Shown: positions 1 through 7,945, counted from the first letter of the stretch. The stretch is DNA of 10,294 nt from Campylobacterota bacterium (GCA_015488875.1 WFMX01000137.1:1-10294); one strand, 5' to 3'. Numbers and translations: made by a program. Notes: generated by a model not told the origin, from the sequence alone.

Positions 1-7
1 ATTTCAT
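1..7 (-). CDS. Start of a further minus-strand gene, cut by the window edge
   Basis: Downstream of the uracil-DNA glycosylase stop codon the minus strand reads TTTAAGGGTGGC followed directly by ATGAAA, so an AAGG Shine-Dalgarno-like core sits about 5 bases ahead of an ATG at 7-5. Only Met-Lys and one further base are inside the window, so the product cannot be named. The spacing of under 20 bases from the preceding stop suggests it is the next cistron of the tyrA operon. It could be a chance ATG. Confidence 0.4.
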
Positions 8-25
8 GCCACCCTTAAATCTAAA

Positions 26-754
26 TTAAATATCCAACAGCTCCATACCTCTAAACAACTTCAATGCGTTTAGATTACTTATGAATGTATGATTGTATGG
101 GTGTTCTATCTCTATGGTCTCATAGTTGTCTATATAGTTTAGCTTCTTTATGGCTTTTGCGTGAGTGCCAAATAGTATGAGTTTTGGGGAGATGTCTATC
201 ATCTCCTTGAGTAGGGTCTCTATGAAAGGTCTCCACTCTTTGATGTGGTATCGGCTCTTATCTTTGGAGCTAAATATGAGGGCGGTATTTAGGAGTAGTA
301 CTCCATTGGCTTCAAAGTTATCTTTGAGCTGATAGATGGATGAGATGAGATGACTCTTGTCTATATGCGATATGGCATCTTGCGTGGTATCGGATATATC
401 CAAATCACCCCTAGCCACAAGTGCCATCTTGATGAAGTTTCTGAGGCTTGTGGCACGGTTGACATCTTTGCTGAGTCCACTAGCACTAAAGATATCAGAT
501 ACCTTACCATCTATAAAAGAGTACCCTATGGCACTCTGCTCTCGTGGGTATGGGTCTTGACCAAAGAGGATGTATTTGACGCTGTCTTTTGGTAGGGTTT
601 TGAAAGCATTTAGATAGTTCTCCTGAGATGGGAAGTACTCTTTGTCGTTTTCAAGATAGTGGCGATATGATGGAGATAGAGAGCTATAGGCAAGAGCTAT
701 GGCATCACCCCAACTCTCATCTACTCCTATATTGTTCTGCCCAGAAAATACCAT
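26..754 (-). CDS. Divergent family-1-like uracil-DNA glycosylase
   Basis: This is probably a cytoplasmic base-excision repair enzyme that removes uracil from DNA. With the start at 754 it has 242 residues, close to the usual 220-230 of Ung. Visible Ung-type landmarks are GQDPYP at about residues 65-70 (water-activating Asp and the Tyr that shields the uracil pocket), GYSF at about 77-80 (stacking Phe), LLLN at about 153-156 (uracil-specific Asn), and HPYNHTF from about 218 (His of the HPSPLS loop). Two positions depart from the family: the His after GQDPY is Pro, and the SPLS intercalation loop is YNHT. A longer frame begins at an ATG at 766, but GGAGG lies at 764-760, inside those first codons and exactly 5 bases before the ATG at 754, so 754 is preferred. 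It lies downstream of tyrA in the same direction. The superfamily call is firm. Orthology to Ung and the substrate range are uncertain, so no symbol is given. Confidence 0.75.
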   Translation of the reverse strand: MVFSGQNNIGVDESWGDAIALAYSSLSPSYRHYLENDKEYFPSQENYLNAFKTLPKDSVKYILFGQDPYPREQSAIGYSFIDGKVSDIFSASGLSKDVNRATSLRNFIKMALVARGDLDISDTTQDAISHIDKSHLISSIYQLKDNFEANGVLLLNTALIFSSKDKSRYHIKEWRPFIETLLKEMIDISPKLILFGTHAKAIKKLNYIDNYETIEIEHPYNHTFISNLNALKLFRGMELLDI

Positions 755-759
755 GCTGT

Positions 760-764
760 CCTCC
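760..764 (-). promoter_or_regulatory. Shine-Dalgarno that decides the glycosylase start
   Basis: The minus strand reads GGAGG followed by ACAGC and then ATG at 754-752. This is a perfect core at 5-base spacing. The alternative upstream ATG at 766 overlaps this ribosome site and has no purine-rich core in front of it. Confidence 0.7.
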
Positions 765-771
765 ATTGCTT

Positions 772-855
772 TTAGATATCAAAATGCTGATGTATGCGTT
801 TCTGCCAGGATGTCAGAAGCAAAGGAAGTACCTCAAAAGATTTTGTGTGATCCAT
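772..855 (-). CDS. Candidate 27-residue small protein between tyrA and the glycosylase
   Basis: In the 142-base space after tyrA the minus strand has a frame that stays open from the tyrA stop region (about 918) to a TAA at 774-772. Its only conventional start is the ATG at 855-853, giving 27 residues that begin MDHTKSFEVL and end with HQHFDI. The TAA is only 7 bases before the GGAGG that serves the glycosylase, as expected for coupled translation. No clear Shine-Dalgarno precedes the ATG. If the real start is a rare codon further upstream, the product could reach about 48 residues. I do not recognise it. Chance openness of a short frame is a serious alternative. Confidence 0.25.
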   Translation of the reverse strand: MDHTKSFEVLPLLLTSWQKRIHQHFDI

Positions 856-908
856 ATCGTATCTTGCTAAAATTACATCCGTACTTCCAATGGAGTCATA
901 ATGTATGA

Positions 909-1739
909 TTACAATATATCATGAAGTCTATTTGCGTCGCTCATCCATCTATTTAGATTATCCCACTCCTCATCTTCCACCATGGATTTGCAACGGTTCA
1001 ATTCATCCTGGAAGTATGCTATGGCTGTGAGTAGGTTGTCTCTGTTTTGTCTAAAGACATCTTCCCACATATGAGGTGAACTCTTCGCTATTCGACTCAT
1101 ATCCCTGAAGCCACCACCTGCAAGAGCTGTGATGCTTTTGGGATCTTCTTGTCTCATGACGGCATTGGCCAGCGAGAAGCTAAGTGCATGAGGCATATGG
1201 GATATAAAGGCTGCATGGCGATCATGCTCTTTTGCACCCATGAAGACTAGCTTCATTCCTATCTCTCTGAAGATACTCTTCGCGACTCTCTGCTGCCTCT
1301 CTCCACTATCTTCCATGTCACACAGTACTACTACTTTGTCTCTATATAGTTGGTCTATAGCCGCAGTAGGACCAAACTTCTCCGTACCTGTCATAGGGTG
1401 TGCCGCTACAAAATTGGCTCTTATCTCGCTCGGCACAGACTCTACTATCTTCTCCTTAGTACTACCTAGATCGATTATGGTAGTGTGGCTATCTACAGTC
1501 GTAAGGTTTTGCAGAGACTTGATGATGCCATTGACTGGGATACTCAAGATTATCACATCACATGCTATGATCTCATCCATAGAGATGGCTACCCTGTCAA
1601 CCAAATCAAGCTCTATGGCCTCTCTACAATGAGTGGCATTGTGGTCATATCCTATGATATGATATGGAGTCTCTAGCGATTTTAGAGCGATACCTAGAGA
1701 GCCTCCCATAAGCCCCAACCCTATGATACCTACGGTCAT
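909..1739 (-). CDS. tyrA: Prephenate dehydrogenase (tyrosine biosynthesis)
   Basis: This cytoplasmic enzyme oxidatively decarboxylates prephenate to 4-hydroxyphenylpyruvate with NAD+, the committed step to tyrosine. At 276 residues it is the monofunctional type, without a chorismate mutase or ACT domain. The N-terminal Rossmann half starts with GLGLMGG (Gly7, Gly9, Gly12). Asp32 at the end of the second strand (IIGYD) points to NAD+ rather than NADP+. HPMTGTEKFGP at about 114-124 holds a His likely to match the catalytic one. SHMPH at about 180-184 and GGGFRDMSRIA at about 208-218 supply the His and Arg residues of the prephenate site in the all-helical C-terminal half. The start is supported by AAGGAG at 1750-1745, 5 bases before the ATG. 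It is divergent from bamA, the order I recall for Campylobacter jejuni. Confidence 0.95.
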   Translation of the reverse strand: MTVGIIGLGLMGGSLGIALKSLETPYHIIGYDHNATHCREAIELDLVDRVAISMDEIIACDVIILSIPVNGIIKSLQNLTTVDSHTTIIDLGSTKEKIVESVPSEIRANFVAAHPMTGTEKFGPTAAIDQLYRDKVVVLCDMEDSGERQQRVAKSIFREIGMKLVFMGAKEHDRHAAFISHMPHALSFSLANAVMRQEDPKSITALAGGGFRDMSRIAKSSPHMWEDVFRQNRDNLLTAIAYFQDELNRCKSMVEDEEWDNLNRWMSDANRLHDIL

Positions 1740-1766
1740 GAAATCTCCTTCTGTATATAATATCGC

Positions 1767-1772
1767 ATTATA
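1767..1772 (-). promoter_or_regulatory. Extended -10 box for the tyrA operon
   Basis: The minus strand reads TGATATAAT, which is TATAAT with a TG one base upstream (extended -10), about 30 bases before the tyrA start codon. No convincing -35 is present 17 bases upstream (GCTAAA), as is usual for epsilonproteobacterial sigma-70 promoters. This is a sequence match only. Confidence 0.5.
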
Positions 1773-1876
1773 TCATTGAGTTACAGTACTTTAGCTGTGA
1801 TTTTTAGTATAGTTTTAGCGAAAAAAAGATAAACTAATTGTGGTTAATTCTCAATTTATGAGTTTTGCAAGAAATC

Positions 1877-1882
1877 TATGAT
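1877..1882 (+). promoter_or_regulatory. Candidate -10 box for bamA
   Basis: TATGAT lies about 25 bases before the bamA ATG, within AT-rich DNA that includes a run of A at 1821-1827. It would give a leader of about 20 bases that includes AAGGA at 1894-1898. TATAGT at 1808-1813 is an alternative. Neither has a clear -35. Confidence 0.3.
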
Positions 1883-1907
1883 AATCGAAAACTAAGGATA
1901 GGTAGCT

Positions 1908-4232
1908 ATGATAAAAAAGATTGCTGTTTTTTGGATCGTGGCGGGGACACTGCTCTCTGCACAAAAGGTCAAACAGATAAAGTTTGATGGACTGCTTCAC
2001 CTCTCACCGAGTGTTGCAAAAGAGGTCGCGGGTATCCGCGAAGGGGATAGCGTAGATGCTGAGCAGATAGATGAATCTGTCAAAAATCTATATAGTCAAG
2101 GCTATTTCAAAGATGTATGGGTAGAGAAGAAGTCAAATGGACTGCTGATCTATCACTTTGACGAAAAACCAGCTATATCCAAAGTCAAGATCAAAGGTTA
2201 TGGCTCAGGCGATGATGGGGAAAAGCTTCTCAAAGGCATAGGACTAAAAAAAGGTGATCTCTATGATGAACTCCGTATCACAAAGGCCAAAGAGGCTCTC
2301 ATAGGCAAAGTCGAGAGCGAAGGCTACTACGATACCGTAGTAGAGGTCAGCAAAGAGAAGGTAAACGATAGCTATGTTGTCACTTTCGAGGTCAACAAAG
2401 GCGAGAAGATCAAGATCAAAAAGAACAACTTCATAGGTGCAAAAAACCTAAAGAAGAAACGAATCGAAAAAGATCTAGTCAACAAAGAGCCTAACTTTTT
2501 TAGTTGGTTGCCTATCATAGGTGGCAGCGATGCAAAAGTCGATCAGCTACAATATGACTCTATGAGGGCTAGAGAAGCATACATGAAAGAGGGCTACATA
2601 GATGCCAAAGTAAGCAAGCCACTCATGCGTGTAGATACTACCTCTTATAATGCAGAGGTCAACTACATAGTCCAAGAGGGCAAGCAGTTCCGTGTCGGCA
2701 AAGTAGAAGTGACACAAAATATAGCAGGATTAAACGCTCAACACTTAGCAGAAGGATTGAAACTCCGTACTGGAAAAATATTTAATATCAAAAAGATGAG
2801 ACTTGATATGGAGTTCCTCAAGAAAGAGGTTGGAAACCTAGGGTATGCATATGCAAAGATAAATCCAAATTTTCATCAAAATCAAGAGACAGGTATAGTC
2901 AATCTTCAGTATCAGATAATGCCAGGCAAGAAAGTGACTATCAATGATGTATTGATCTCTGGTAACGACATCACAAAAGATAGAGTCATCAGAAGATATA
3001 TATACCTTACGCCTGGTGAGCCATATAGCTATACTGATCTCAAAGATAGCAAGAGTGCATTGGGAAGAACAGGATATTTTGAGAAAGTTGACATAGAGCA
3101 ACAACGGATAAGCGAAGATAGGATAAATCTACTCGTCAAAGTCAAAGAGGCTCAGACAGGTAGTATCTCTGCTGGTGGTGGATATGGTAGCTACCAAGGG
3201 GTGATGGTAAATGCTAGTGTATCAAACAAAAATCTATTTGGTACAGGACTTAGTGGTAATCTAGGCATAGATTGGTCGCAAATATCAAGAAGTGCAAATA
3301 TCTCTTTGACAAATCCTAGAGTTTGGGATAGTGAATATAGCCTGAGTTTCAGTCTATTTACAAGATACTATGAGTATATAGATTATACTACAGATCAGAC
3401 AGGCGGTAGCATCATGGCTGGTCGTAAATTTATGAGACATCTGTACTTTAGTACTGGTGTCAGCTATGTAGATAACTCTTCAGATATCAACACTGAGTCC
3501 AGTCTCGACCCCAATGCTATACAGAGATTGCTATATGTAGATCAATACAAAAAGCTATCTGGACTTGTGGGTCTTAGCTTTGACAATACTGATAACTATT
3601 ATATACCTAGAGAGGGATTCGTCGCAAGTATCAATGCAGAGCTTGGCTCTTTTGATGGTACCTTGACACCTGCTGATGAAATCTTCTACGATAGCTACTC
3701 TAGCATGACAAAGCTTTATGTTAAATTTGGAGCGTATTATGGTATGGAAGACTTGATAGATTATGACCTGATTATGCGTTTCAAGCTTAGAGGTACCTGG
3801 ATAGAGCATGCTGCAAACGAGAAGATACCTACTGCCGAGAGACTTTATATGGGTGGTGTAGGTAGTGTGAGGGGATATAGTCCATACTCCATCTCTCCAT
3901 ACTTGAGTTATATAGACCCAGATACAGGTCTTCCAGTAGAGAGTAGATTTGGTGGAGACAAGCGAGGCTCTGCTACGATAGAAGCCAGTATACCTCTATC
4001 GGAAGCTGCCAAGATGCGTCTGACATTTTTCGCAGATATTGGATATATCACAGCTGACAAAATCAAGGGTGGCACATTTGTCCAAAACGATCTACAGAGG
4101 AAATCTGTAGGTGCACAAATAGAGTGGCAGTCACCATTTGGTGCAGTCAACTTGATATATGGTTATGCACTTGATGATGTGCCCAACGACGAGAAGGCAG
4201 CATTTGAATTCTCTATGGGGACAAAATTCTAA
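1908..4232 (+). CDS. bamA: Outer-membrane protein assembly factor BamA
   Basis: This is the central subunit of the BAM complex, which folds and inserts beta-barrel proteins into the outer membrane. The 774-residue product starts with a signal peptide (MIKKIAVFWIVAGTLLSA, likely cut after Ala18, before Gln). About five POTRA repeats follow (roughly 20-88, 89-165, 166-258, 259-340, 341-415), each showing the GYF/GYxDA-type turn (for example GYFKDV at 65-70 and GYFEKVDI at 389-396). A C-terminal 16-strand Omp85 barrel runs from about 420. Diagnostic barrel landmarks are VRGY at 654-657 (the lid-loop VRGF/Y motif) and a terminal Phe774 in FEFSMGTKF, the beta-signal. Spacing TAGGTAGCTATG and an upstream AAGGA support the start. 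It is monocistronic here: the next gene converges on it, and a palindrome begins 25 bases after its stop. Length and domain order are those of a complete BamA. Confidence 0.95.
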   Translation: MIKKIAVFWIVAGTLLSAQKVKQIKFDGLLHLSPSVAKEVAGIREGDSVDAEQIDESVKNLYSQGYFKDVWVEKKSNGLLIYHFDEKPAISKVKIKGYGSGDDGEKLLKGIGLKKGDLYDELRITKAKEALIGKVESEGYYDTVVEVSKEKVNDSYVVTFEVNKGEKIKIKKNNFIGAKNLKKKRIEKDLVNKEPNFFSWLPIIGGSDAKVDQLQYDSMRAREAYMKEGYIDAKVSKPLMRVDTTSYNAEVNYIVQEGKQFRVGKVEVTQNIAGLNAQHLAEGLKLRTGKIFNIKKMRLDMEFLKKEVGNLGYAYAKINPNFHQNQETGIVNLQYQIMPGKKVTINDVLISGNDITKDRVIRRYIYLTPGEPYSYTDLKDSKSALGRTGYFEKVDIEQQRISEDRINLLVKVKEAQTGSISAGGGYGSYQGVMVNASVSNKNLFGTGLSGNLGIDWSQISRSANISLTNPRVWDSEYSLSFSLFTRYYEYIDYTTDQTGGSIMAGRKFMRHLYFSTGVSYVDNSSDINTESSLDPNAIQRLLYVDQYKKLSGLVGLSFDNTDNYYIPREGFVASINAELGSFDGTLTPADEIFYDSYSSMTKLYVKFGAYYGMEDLIDYDLIMRFKLRGTWIEHAANEKIPTAERLYMGGVGSVRGYSPYSISPYLSYIDPDTGLPVESRFGGDKRGSATIEASIPLSEAAKMRLTFFADIGYITADKIKGGTFVQNDLQRKSVGAQIEWQSPFGAVNLIYGYALDDVPNDEKAAFEFSMGTKF

Positions 4233-4256
4233 TAGAGTTTTTGTAAAACTTAGATC

Positions 4257-4301
4257 GGGGACATTGGTTTTGTGAGCGAAGCGAATGAAACCTGTGTCCC
4301 C
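4257..4301 (+). repeat. 45-base imperfect palindrome (REP-like), copy 1, possible bidirectional terminator
   Basis: GGGGACA at 4257-4263 pairs with TGTCCCC at 4295-4301, and inside it GGTTT at 4266-4270 pairs with AAACC at 4288-4292, leaving a loop of 17 bases containing GAGCGAAGCGAATG. An outer arm AGTTTTTG at 4236-4243 also pairs with CAAAAACT at 4310-4317. It sits between the convergent stops of bamA (4232) and the small secreted protein (4330). Its reverse complement matches 9339-9383 at 36 of 45 positions by hand alignment, so it belongs to a dispersed family. A terminator role is inferred from position. Confidence 0.7.
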
Positions 4302-4329
4302 AACTGTAGCAAAAACTAAGTAGCAAATC

Positions 4330-4914
4330 TCACCTAATCGCCTCTAGCACATATGTATAGAATAGATCGGAAGACAATTCATTGGTCACTAGCCAACCAT
4401 CTTTTGTACTCTTGAATACTACATCTATAGGCCACCTTCTGCCATCTTTATTTTCATGCTCTATAAGCAGTATGATGTAGTCACCATACTCTATGAGCTG
4501 TGTTATGTAGTCACTCTTTATATTGCTATATATCCAACTGTTTTTCTTTAGGATTTTGTTGTCTGACATCATCTCTGCCACTGATGCTCTATCTGACTCC
4601 ACAAATGTACTTTCTATCCACTTGGCATCAGCAGAGCGATTGGCAGAAAATACACCTCTGTATGATTCAATAGGTGTCGACCTCTTCCAATCCTTCTGAG
4701 CCACACTCTCGACTACAATAGGAGGAGTGTATCTCGTCCCCCTATACGCAATCGTCACAGCATTTGCCGATGATTTTGCTGGCAGTAGAGTAACTACCTT
4801 TTGGGATACCTTGTCACTTACAAGATCCATACCCAACTCATTTGATGCCGATAACGATACCGAAAACAGTGCAGAAACTGTTCCCAAGATCACTATATTT
4901 TTGATTTTAAACAT
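4330..4914 (-). CDS. Small secreted (periplasmic) protein of unknown function
   Basis: I do not recognise this 194-residue protein. It opens with a classic signal peptide (MFKIKNIVILGTVSALF, cut probably after Ala23 in SLSA) and has no further membrane segment. There is no Cys at the cleavage site, so it is not a lipoprotein and is expected in the periplasm. The C-terminal third alternates aromatic and charged residues (GRRWPIDVVF, DGWLVTNELSSD), a pattern seen in NTF2-like folds, but this is only suggestive. The frame can be extended four codons to a TTG at 4926. However, GGAG at 4924-4921 lies 6 bases before the ATG at 4914, so the ATG is chosen. It is the last gene of glf-ciaB-this, beginning 16 bases after the ciaB stop, and its ribosome site falls in that gap. 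Confidence 0.8.
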   Translation of the reverse strand: MFKIKNIVILGTVSALFSVSLSASNELGMDLVSDKVSQKVVTLLPAKSSANAVTIAYRGTRYTPPIVVESVAQKDWKRSTPIESYRGVFSANRSADAKWIESTFVESDRASVAEMMSDNKILKKNSWIYSNIKSDYITQLIEYGDYIILLIEHENKDGRRWPIDVVFKSTKDGWLVTNELSSDLFYTYVLEAIR

Positions 4915-4930
4915 ATTGTACTCCAAAATT

Positions 4931-6778
4931 TCATATAGAGATAGTCTCTTGCCCGATATCCAAATATCTACCGTAGTAATGCTCTACAAATTCTCTGACT
5001 AGATCATCACTAGGTAGATATATACCATCTATTTTCTCTACATATCTATACAAAAACTCCGATGCATCGAGCTTATGTAGATAGTGCTGTGCTAAGGCTC
5101 TGTATGTCGATATATATAAGGCTCTCATAGTCTCATACCTATTATAATCTATCCTTATGGTGTCGCTGAAGCTTATCATCCCACTCTTGAAAAGTATATC
5201 GAGATGTATCAATCCTTCGCAGTAATATGGTAGCACTTCACCCACTTCACGCCACGCCATCAGTCCAACCGCACGAGATACCAAGTCGTCAACTATATGC
5301 TTCCTAAGCTGAGTATCTTCATTTTCAAAAAATGCCATCAAGCCCCCAGAGGTGGCTTTGAACTCTTCTATGTTTTTGAACTGTCCTGAGCTATTCATAG
5401 CACTTTCCGTATCACTCTCTATCCACAATATATGACCAAACTCATGTCCTATAGTCGATATGTCATATATCTTGTGCCATAGTTTTGGTTCGCTTTGAGC
5501 CAGTCTCTTTTGTCTCTTGACAAACTCTACACCCATCGTCTCTACACTGAGTCTCATAGTAGGTTTTGCCAATTTGGAAGATAGTACAAAATCAGCATAT
5601 GCAAATATCTTCTTGCCTAGCTCTGTAGATACACCCTCATCATTTGGTACTACTTGTGCAGAGAATAGCCCATTGAACTCTGCAGCATAAAAGAGTACAG
5701 GCTGACCTATATAGAGCTGTGTATCCTCCACTTGCCTGAGATTGTTGGCTATTACTTTAGGTGCATTATCACCAAACTGCTCTGACATTTTGAAGGCAAA
5801 TCTCTTGATATTTTCTCGTGTATTAGAGCCGTCTTGGAGTTCTGGATTTATGATCCTGAGATCCCACTCTAAGGCTACAGCCTTACGATAGTGATCCTCA
5901 TAATACTCTAGTGGATGACCTATCTGTAGTGGTGTAGTGATAGCCATCCATGCTCTATCTACTGATGCCCAATAGCCTATTAGCTCATCGGGTTCGGTAT
6001 GTTCAAATGCCACCTTGATGGCACGAAGGTATGATATCCACTGTTCTTTTTGGTCAAAGAGAGTATCCTCTAGTCTATCGAGGTCATCGATGAAGTTGTC
6101 TAGTGTCACCGCGACCTCTCTTACCTCATCGGCGAATGCTTCAGCATACGAGACCCTGCGGTAGCTACCAGCTCCGTCCTTATGTAGTACGGTATAACAC
6201 CTATCACCCACACAGCCACTATCATCTAGGTCGTACAGACCCTCTCTAGTAAGCTTCTCAAATATCCGCTCCTCATCTCCATTGAAACTACGGTAGAGGT
6301 CACGATTGATACCGTGTATGATATGAGATGTCCATTGGCTCTGCCATCCACTCATAGACCTACCTACGCTATCTACACCCCTCATGATGGCACGATAAAA
6401 TTCATTGAGTAGAGCATTCTCCTCTATCCACGAGAGTAGTGAAGTATGTCTATCTAAGTGAAATTTGCTTACAAACTTATATGCTATCTCCTTCTTGGAT
6501 ATGATCTCATCTTCGGAGAAATTAGCCTTTTTTAGTACCTGCTCTAGCGAATCTTCTCTCAGATTGACTATCCTCGTGAGTGCTGCCATCGTGCTATCAT
6601 CATCCCTCTCTAGCCCCAACTGTGAAAGGAGTAGAGTTACACTTCTCTCCGCCTCTGTATGTTCACTATGAGTAAGTTCATAGTAGCTATTGAGCTGTGA
6701 TTGTCTCATCTCTAGCTCATCATATATCTTCTGTAGGTCATTCATAAACTGTTTTTGCAACTCTCTATCTTTACTCAT
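4931..6778 (-). CDS. ciaB: CiaB-family protein, probable HExxH zinc metallopeptidase
   Basis: The 615-residue protein matches in length and in remembered sequence character the Campylobacter invasion antigen B family, which is widespread in Campylobacterota including environmental ones. It has no signal peptide or membrane span. STIGHEFGH places an HExxH zinc-binding motif at about 445-449, and NIEEFKATSGG some 22 residues later supplies Glu residues that could be the third ligand, a gluzincin-like arrangement recalling the EECRAE motif of dipeptidyl peptidase III. N-terminal residues 1-60 are highly charged and helical. Two adjacent ATGs exist. AAGGAG at 6789-6784 is 2 bases from the first (6781) and 5 from the second (6778), so the second is preferred; it overlaps the glf stop as TGATG, implying translational coupling. 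An invasion role was proposed for the C. jejuni protein and later disputed. Peptidase activity is inferred from the motif. Confidence 0.82.
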   Translation of the reverse strand: MSKDRELQKQFMNDLQKIYDELEMRQSQLNSYYELTHSEHTEAERSVTLLLSQLGLERDDDSTMAALTRIVNLREDSLEQVLKKANFSEDEIISKKEIAYKFVSKFHLDRHTSLLSWIEENALLNEFYRAIMRGVDSVGRSMSGWQSQWTSHIIHGINRDLYRSFNGDEERIFEKLTREGLYDLDDSGCVGDRCYTVLHKDGAGSYRRVSYAEAFADEVREVAVTLDNFIDDLDRLEDTLFDQKEQWISYLRAIKVAFEHTEPDELIGYWASVDRAWMAITTPLQIGHPLEYYEDHYRKAVALEWDLRIINPELQDGSNTRENIKRFAFKMSEQFGDNAPKVIANNLRQVEDTQLYIGQPVLFYAAEFNGLFSAQVVPNDEGVSTELGKKIFAYADFVLSSKLAKPTMRLSVETMGVEFVKRQKRLAQSEPKLWHKIYDISTIGHEFGHILWIESDTESAMNSSGQFKNIEEFKATSGGLMAFFENEDTQLRKHIVDDLVSRAVGLMAWREVGEVLPYYCEGLIHLDILFKSGMISFSDTIRIDYNRYETMRALYISTYRALAQHYLHKLDASEFLYRYVEKIDGIYLPSDDLVREFVEHYYGRYLDIGQETISI

Positions 6779-7914
6779 CATAACTCCTTGTATATATCTA
6801 ATGCTCTCTCTACAATATCATCCATATCGTAGTATCTGTACTCTGCCAATCTACCTAACAATATGAGGTTTGATACCCTATCTGCCAACTCTTTGTACCT
6901 GAGATAGATGCCATGGGCTTCATCTGTAGGCATAGGGTAGTATGGTATATTCATGCCACTCACATAATCCTGTGGATACTCCCTCAGTATAGTAGTTTGG
7001 TCACTCTCTGTGGGATGCATGTGTTTGAACTCTGTGATACGAGTATAGTCATGCTCATTGGGGTAGTTGACCACGGCAAAATCTTGATAATATTCCTTAT
7101 CAATCACTTCAAACTGTAGATCCAAAGAACGGTATGCTAGCTTGCCGTAGGTGTATCCAAATAGCTCATCTATCTTGCCCGTATAGATGAGTTTGCCACC
7201 ATATGGTTCTCCATCTAAATATATCTGATTCTCCTTGATGCTTATCATCTCTAGTGCTGATCGATTCAGCTCTACTGTAATGAGTGGATGGTCTATTATC
7301 TTTTGAAATATCTTGCTATATCCCTCTGTTGGGAGCATCTGGTATCTGTCATTGAAATAGCCGTCATCGTAGCTAGTGAGTACAGGCACTCTAGCCAATA
7401 CTGATGGGTCTACCTGACTAGCATCTATCCCCCACTGCTTAGCTGTATAGTGTACAAAAATCTTCTCATATATATAGTCGCCTAGTTCTCGGAGCAGAGT
7501 ATCACTATCCTCCCTAAGTTTGAGTACCGAGACTCTATTACCTTCTCCATACTTGGATATGAGTAGCTCTTTGAGTCTATCCGCTTTACTCTCCTCAAAG
7601 GTCTGATATAGTGTTTTGAAGCTAAATGGGAGTGCCACTATCTCATCATCTACGCTAGCTACAACTTTGTGATGATACTCTCGCCACTCTCCAAAGCCCT
7701 GTAGATACTCATATACTTCTGTAGAGTCAGTATGAAAGAGGTGCGGTCCGTATCTATGCACTATCACCCCACTATTATCCCTCTCATCATAGCAGTTGCC
7801 ACCTATGTGACTCCTCTGCTCTATGATGCGGACATCTCTGCCATACACCTCCGCCAATCGCTCCGCCAACACACAACCAGCAAACCCAGCACCTACGACA
7901 ATATAATCACTCAT
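6778..7914 (-). CDS. glf: UDP-galactopyranose mutase
   Basis: This flavoenzyme interconverts UDP-galactopyranose and UDP-galactofuranose using reduced FAD, supplying Galf for lipopolysaccharide, capsule or other surface glycans. The 378-residue length is typical of bacterial Glf. The N-terminal FAD-binding fold is clear: VVGAGFAG at about 6-13, the ribose-binding Glu in IIEQR at about 29-33, then HIGGNCYDE at about 35-43 and YGPHLFHT at about 55-62, all hallmark segments. DYTRITEFKH and REYP near residues 280-310 match the C-terminal substrate and diphosphate-binding region. AAAAGG at 7927-7922 lies 7 bases before the ATG. It is the first gene of a three-gene unit, and its TGA overlaps the ciaB ATG by one base. 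No other glycan genes are visible in the window, so the acceptor pathway must be elsewhere. Confidence 0.95.
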   Translation of the reverse strand: MSDYIVVGAGFAGCVLAERLAEVYGRDVRIIEQRSHIGGNCYDERDNSGVIVHRYGPHLFHTDSTEVYEYLQGFGEWREYHHKVVASVDDEIVALPFSFKTLYQTFEESKADRLKELLISKYGEGNRVSVLKLREDSDTLLRELGDYIYEKIFVHYTAKQWGIDASQVDPSVLARVPVLTSYDDGYFNDRYQMLPTEGYSKIFQKIIDHPLITVELNRSALEMISIKENQIYLDGEPYGGKLIYTGKIDELFGYTYGKLAYRSLDLQFEVIDKEYYQDFAVVNYPNEHDYTRITEFKHMHPTESDQTTILREYPQDYVSGMNIPYYPMPTDEAHGIYLRYKELADRVSNLILLGRLAEYRYYDMDDIVERALDIYKEL

Positions 7915-7939
7915 ATGTTTACCTTTTAGTTAATGGTGT

Positions 7940-7945
7940 ATTATA
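7940..7945 (-). promoter_or_regulatory. -10 box for the glf-ciaB operon
   Basis: A perfect TATAAT is read on the minus strand within CTCTATATAATACACC, about 25 bases before the glf ATG. No good -35 lies 17 bases upstream (ATAAAC). Position and perfect match make it the likely promoter of the three-gene unit. Confidence 0.45.

Noticed and set aside
1240..1632. 130-codon plus-strand frame inside tyrA
   Set aside because: Fully antisense to a well-supported tyrA; no ribosome site and low-complexity, Ser/Leu/Thr-rich content typical of a shadow frame.
4264..4301. Simple intrinsic terminator for bamA
   Set aside because: The stem is strong but is not followed by a U run in either direction, so it is annotated as a repeat with a possible terminator role.
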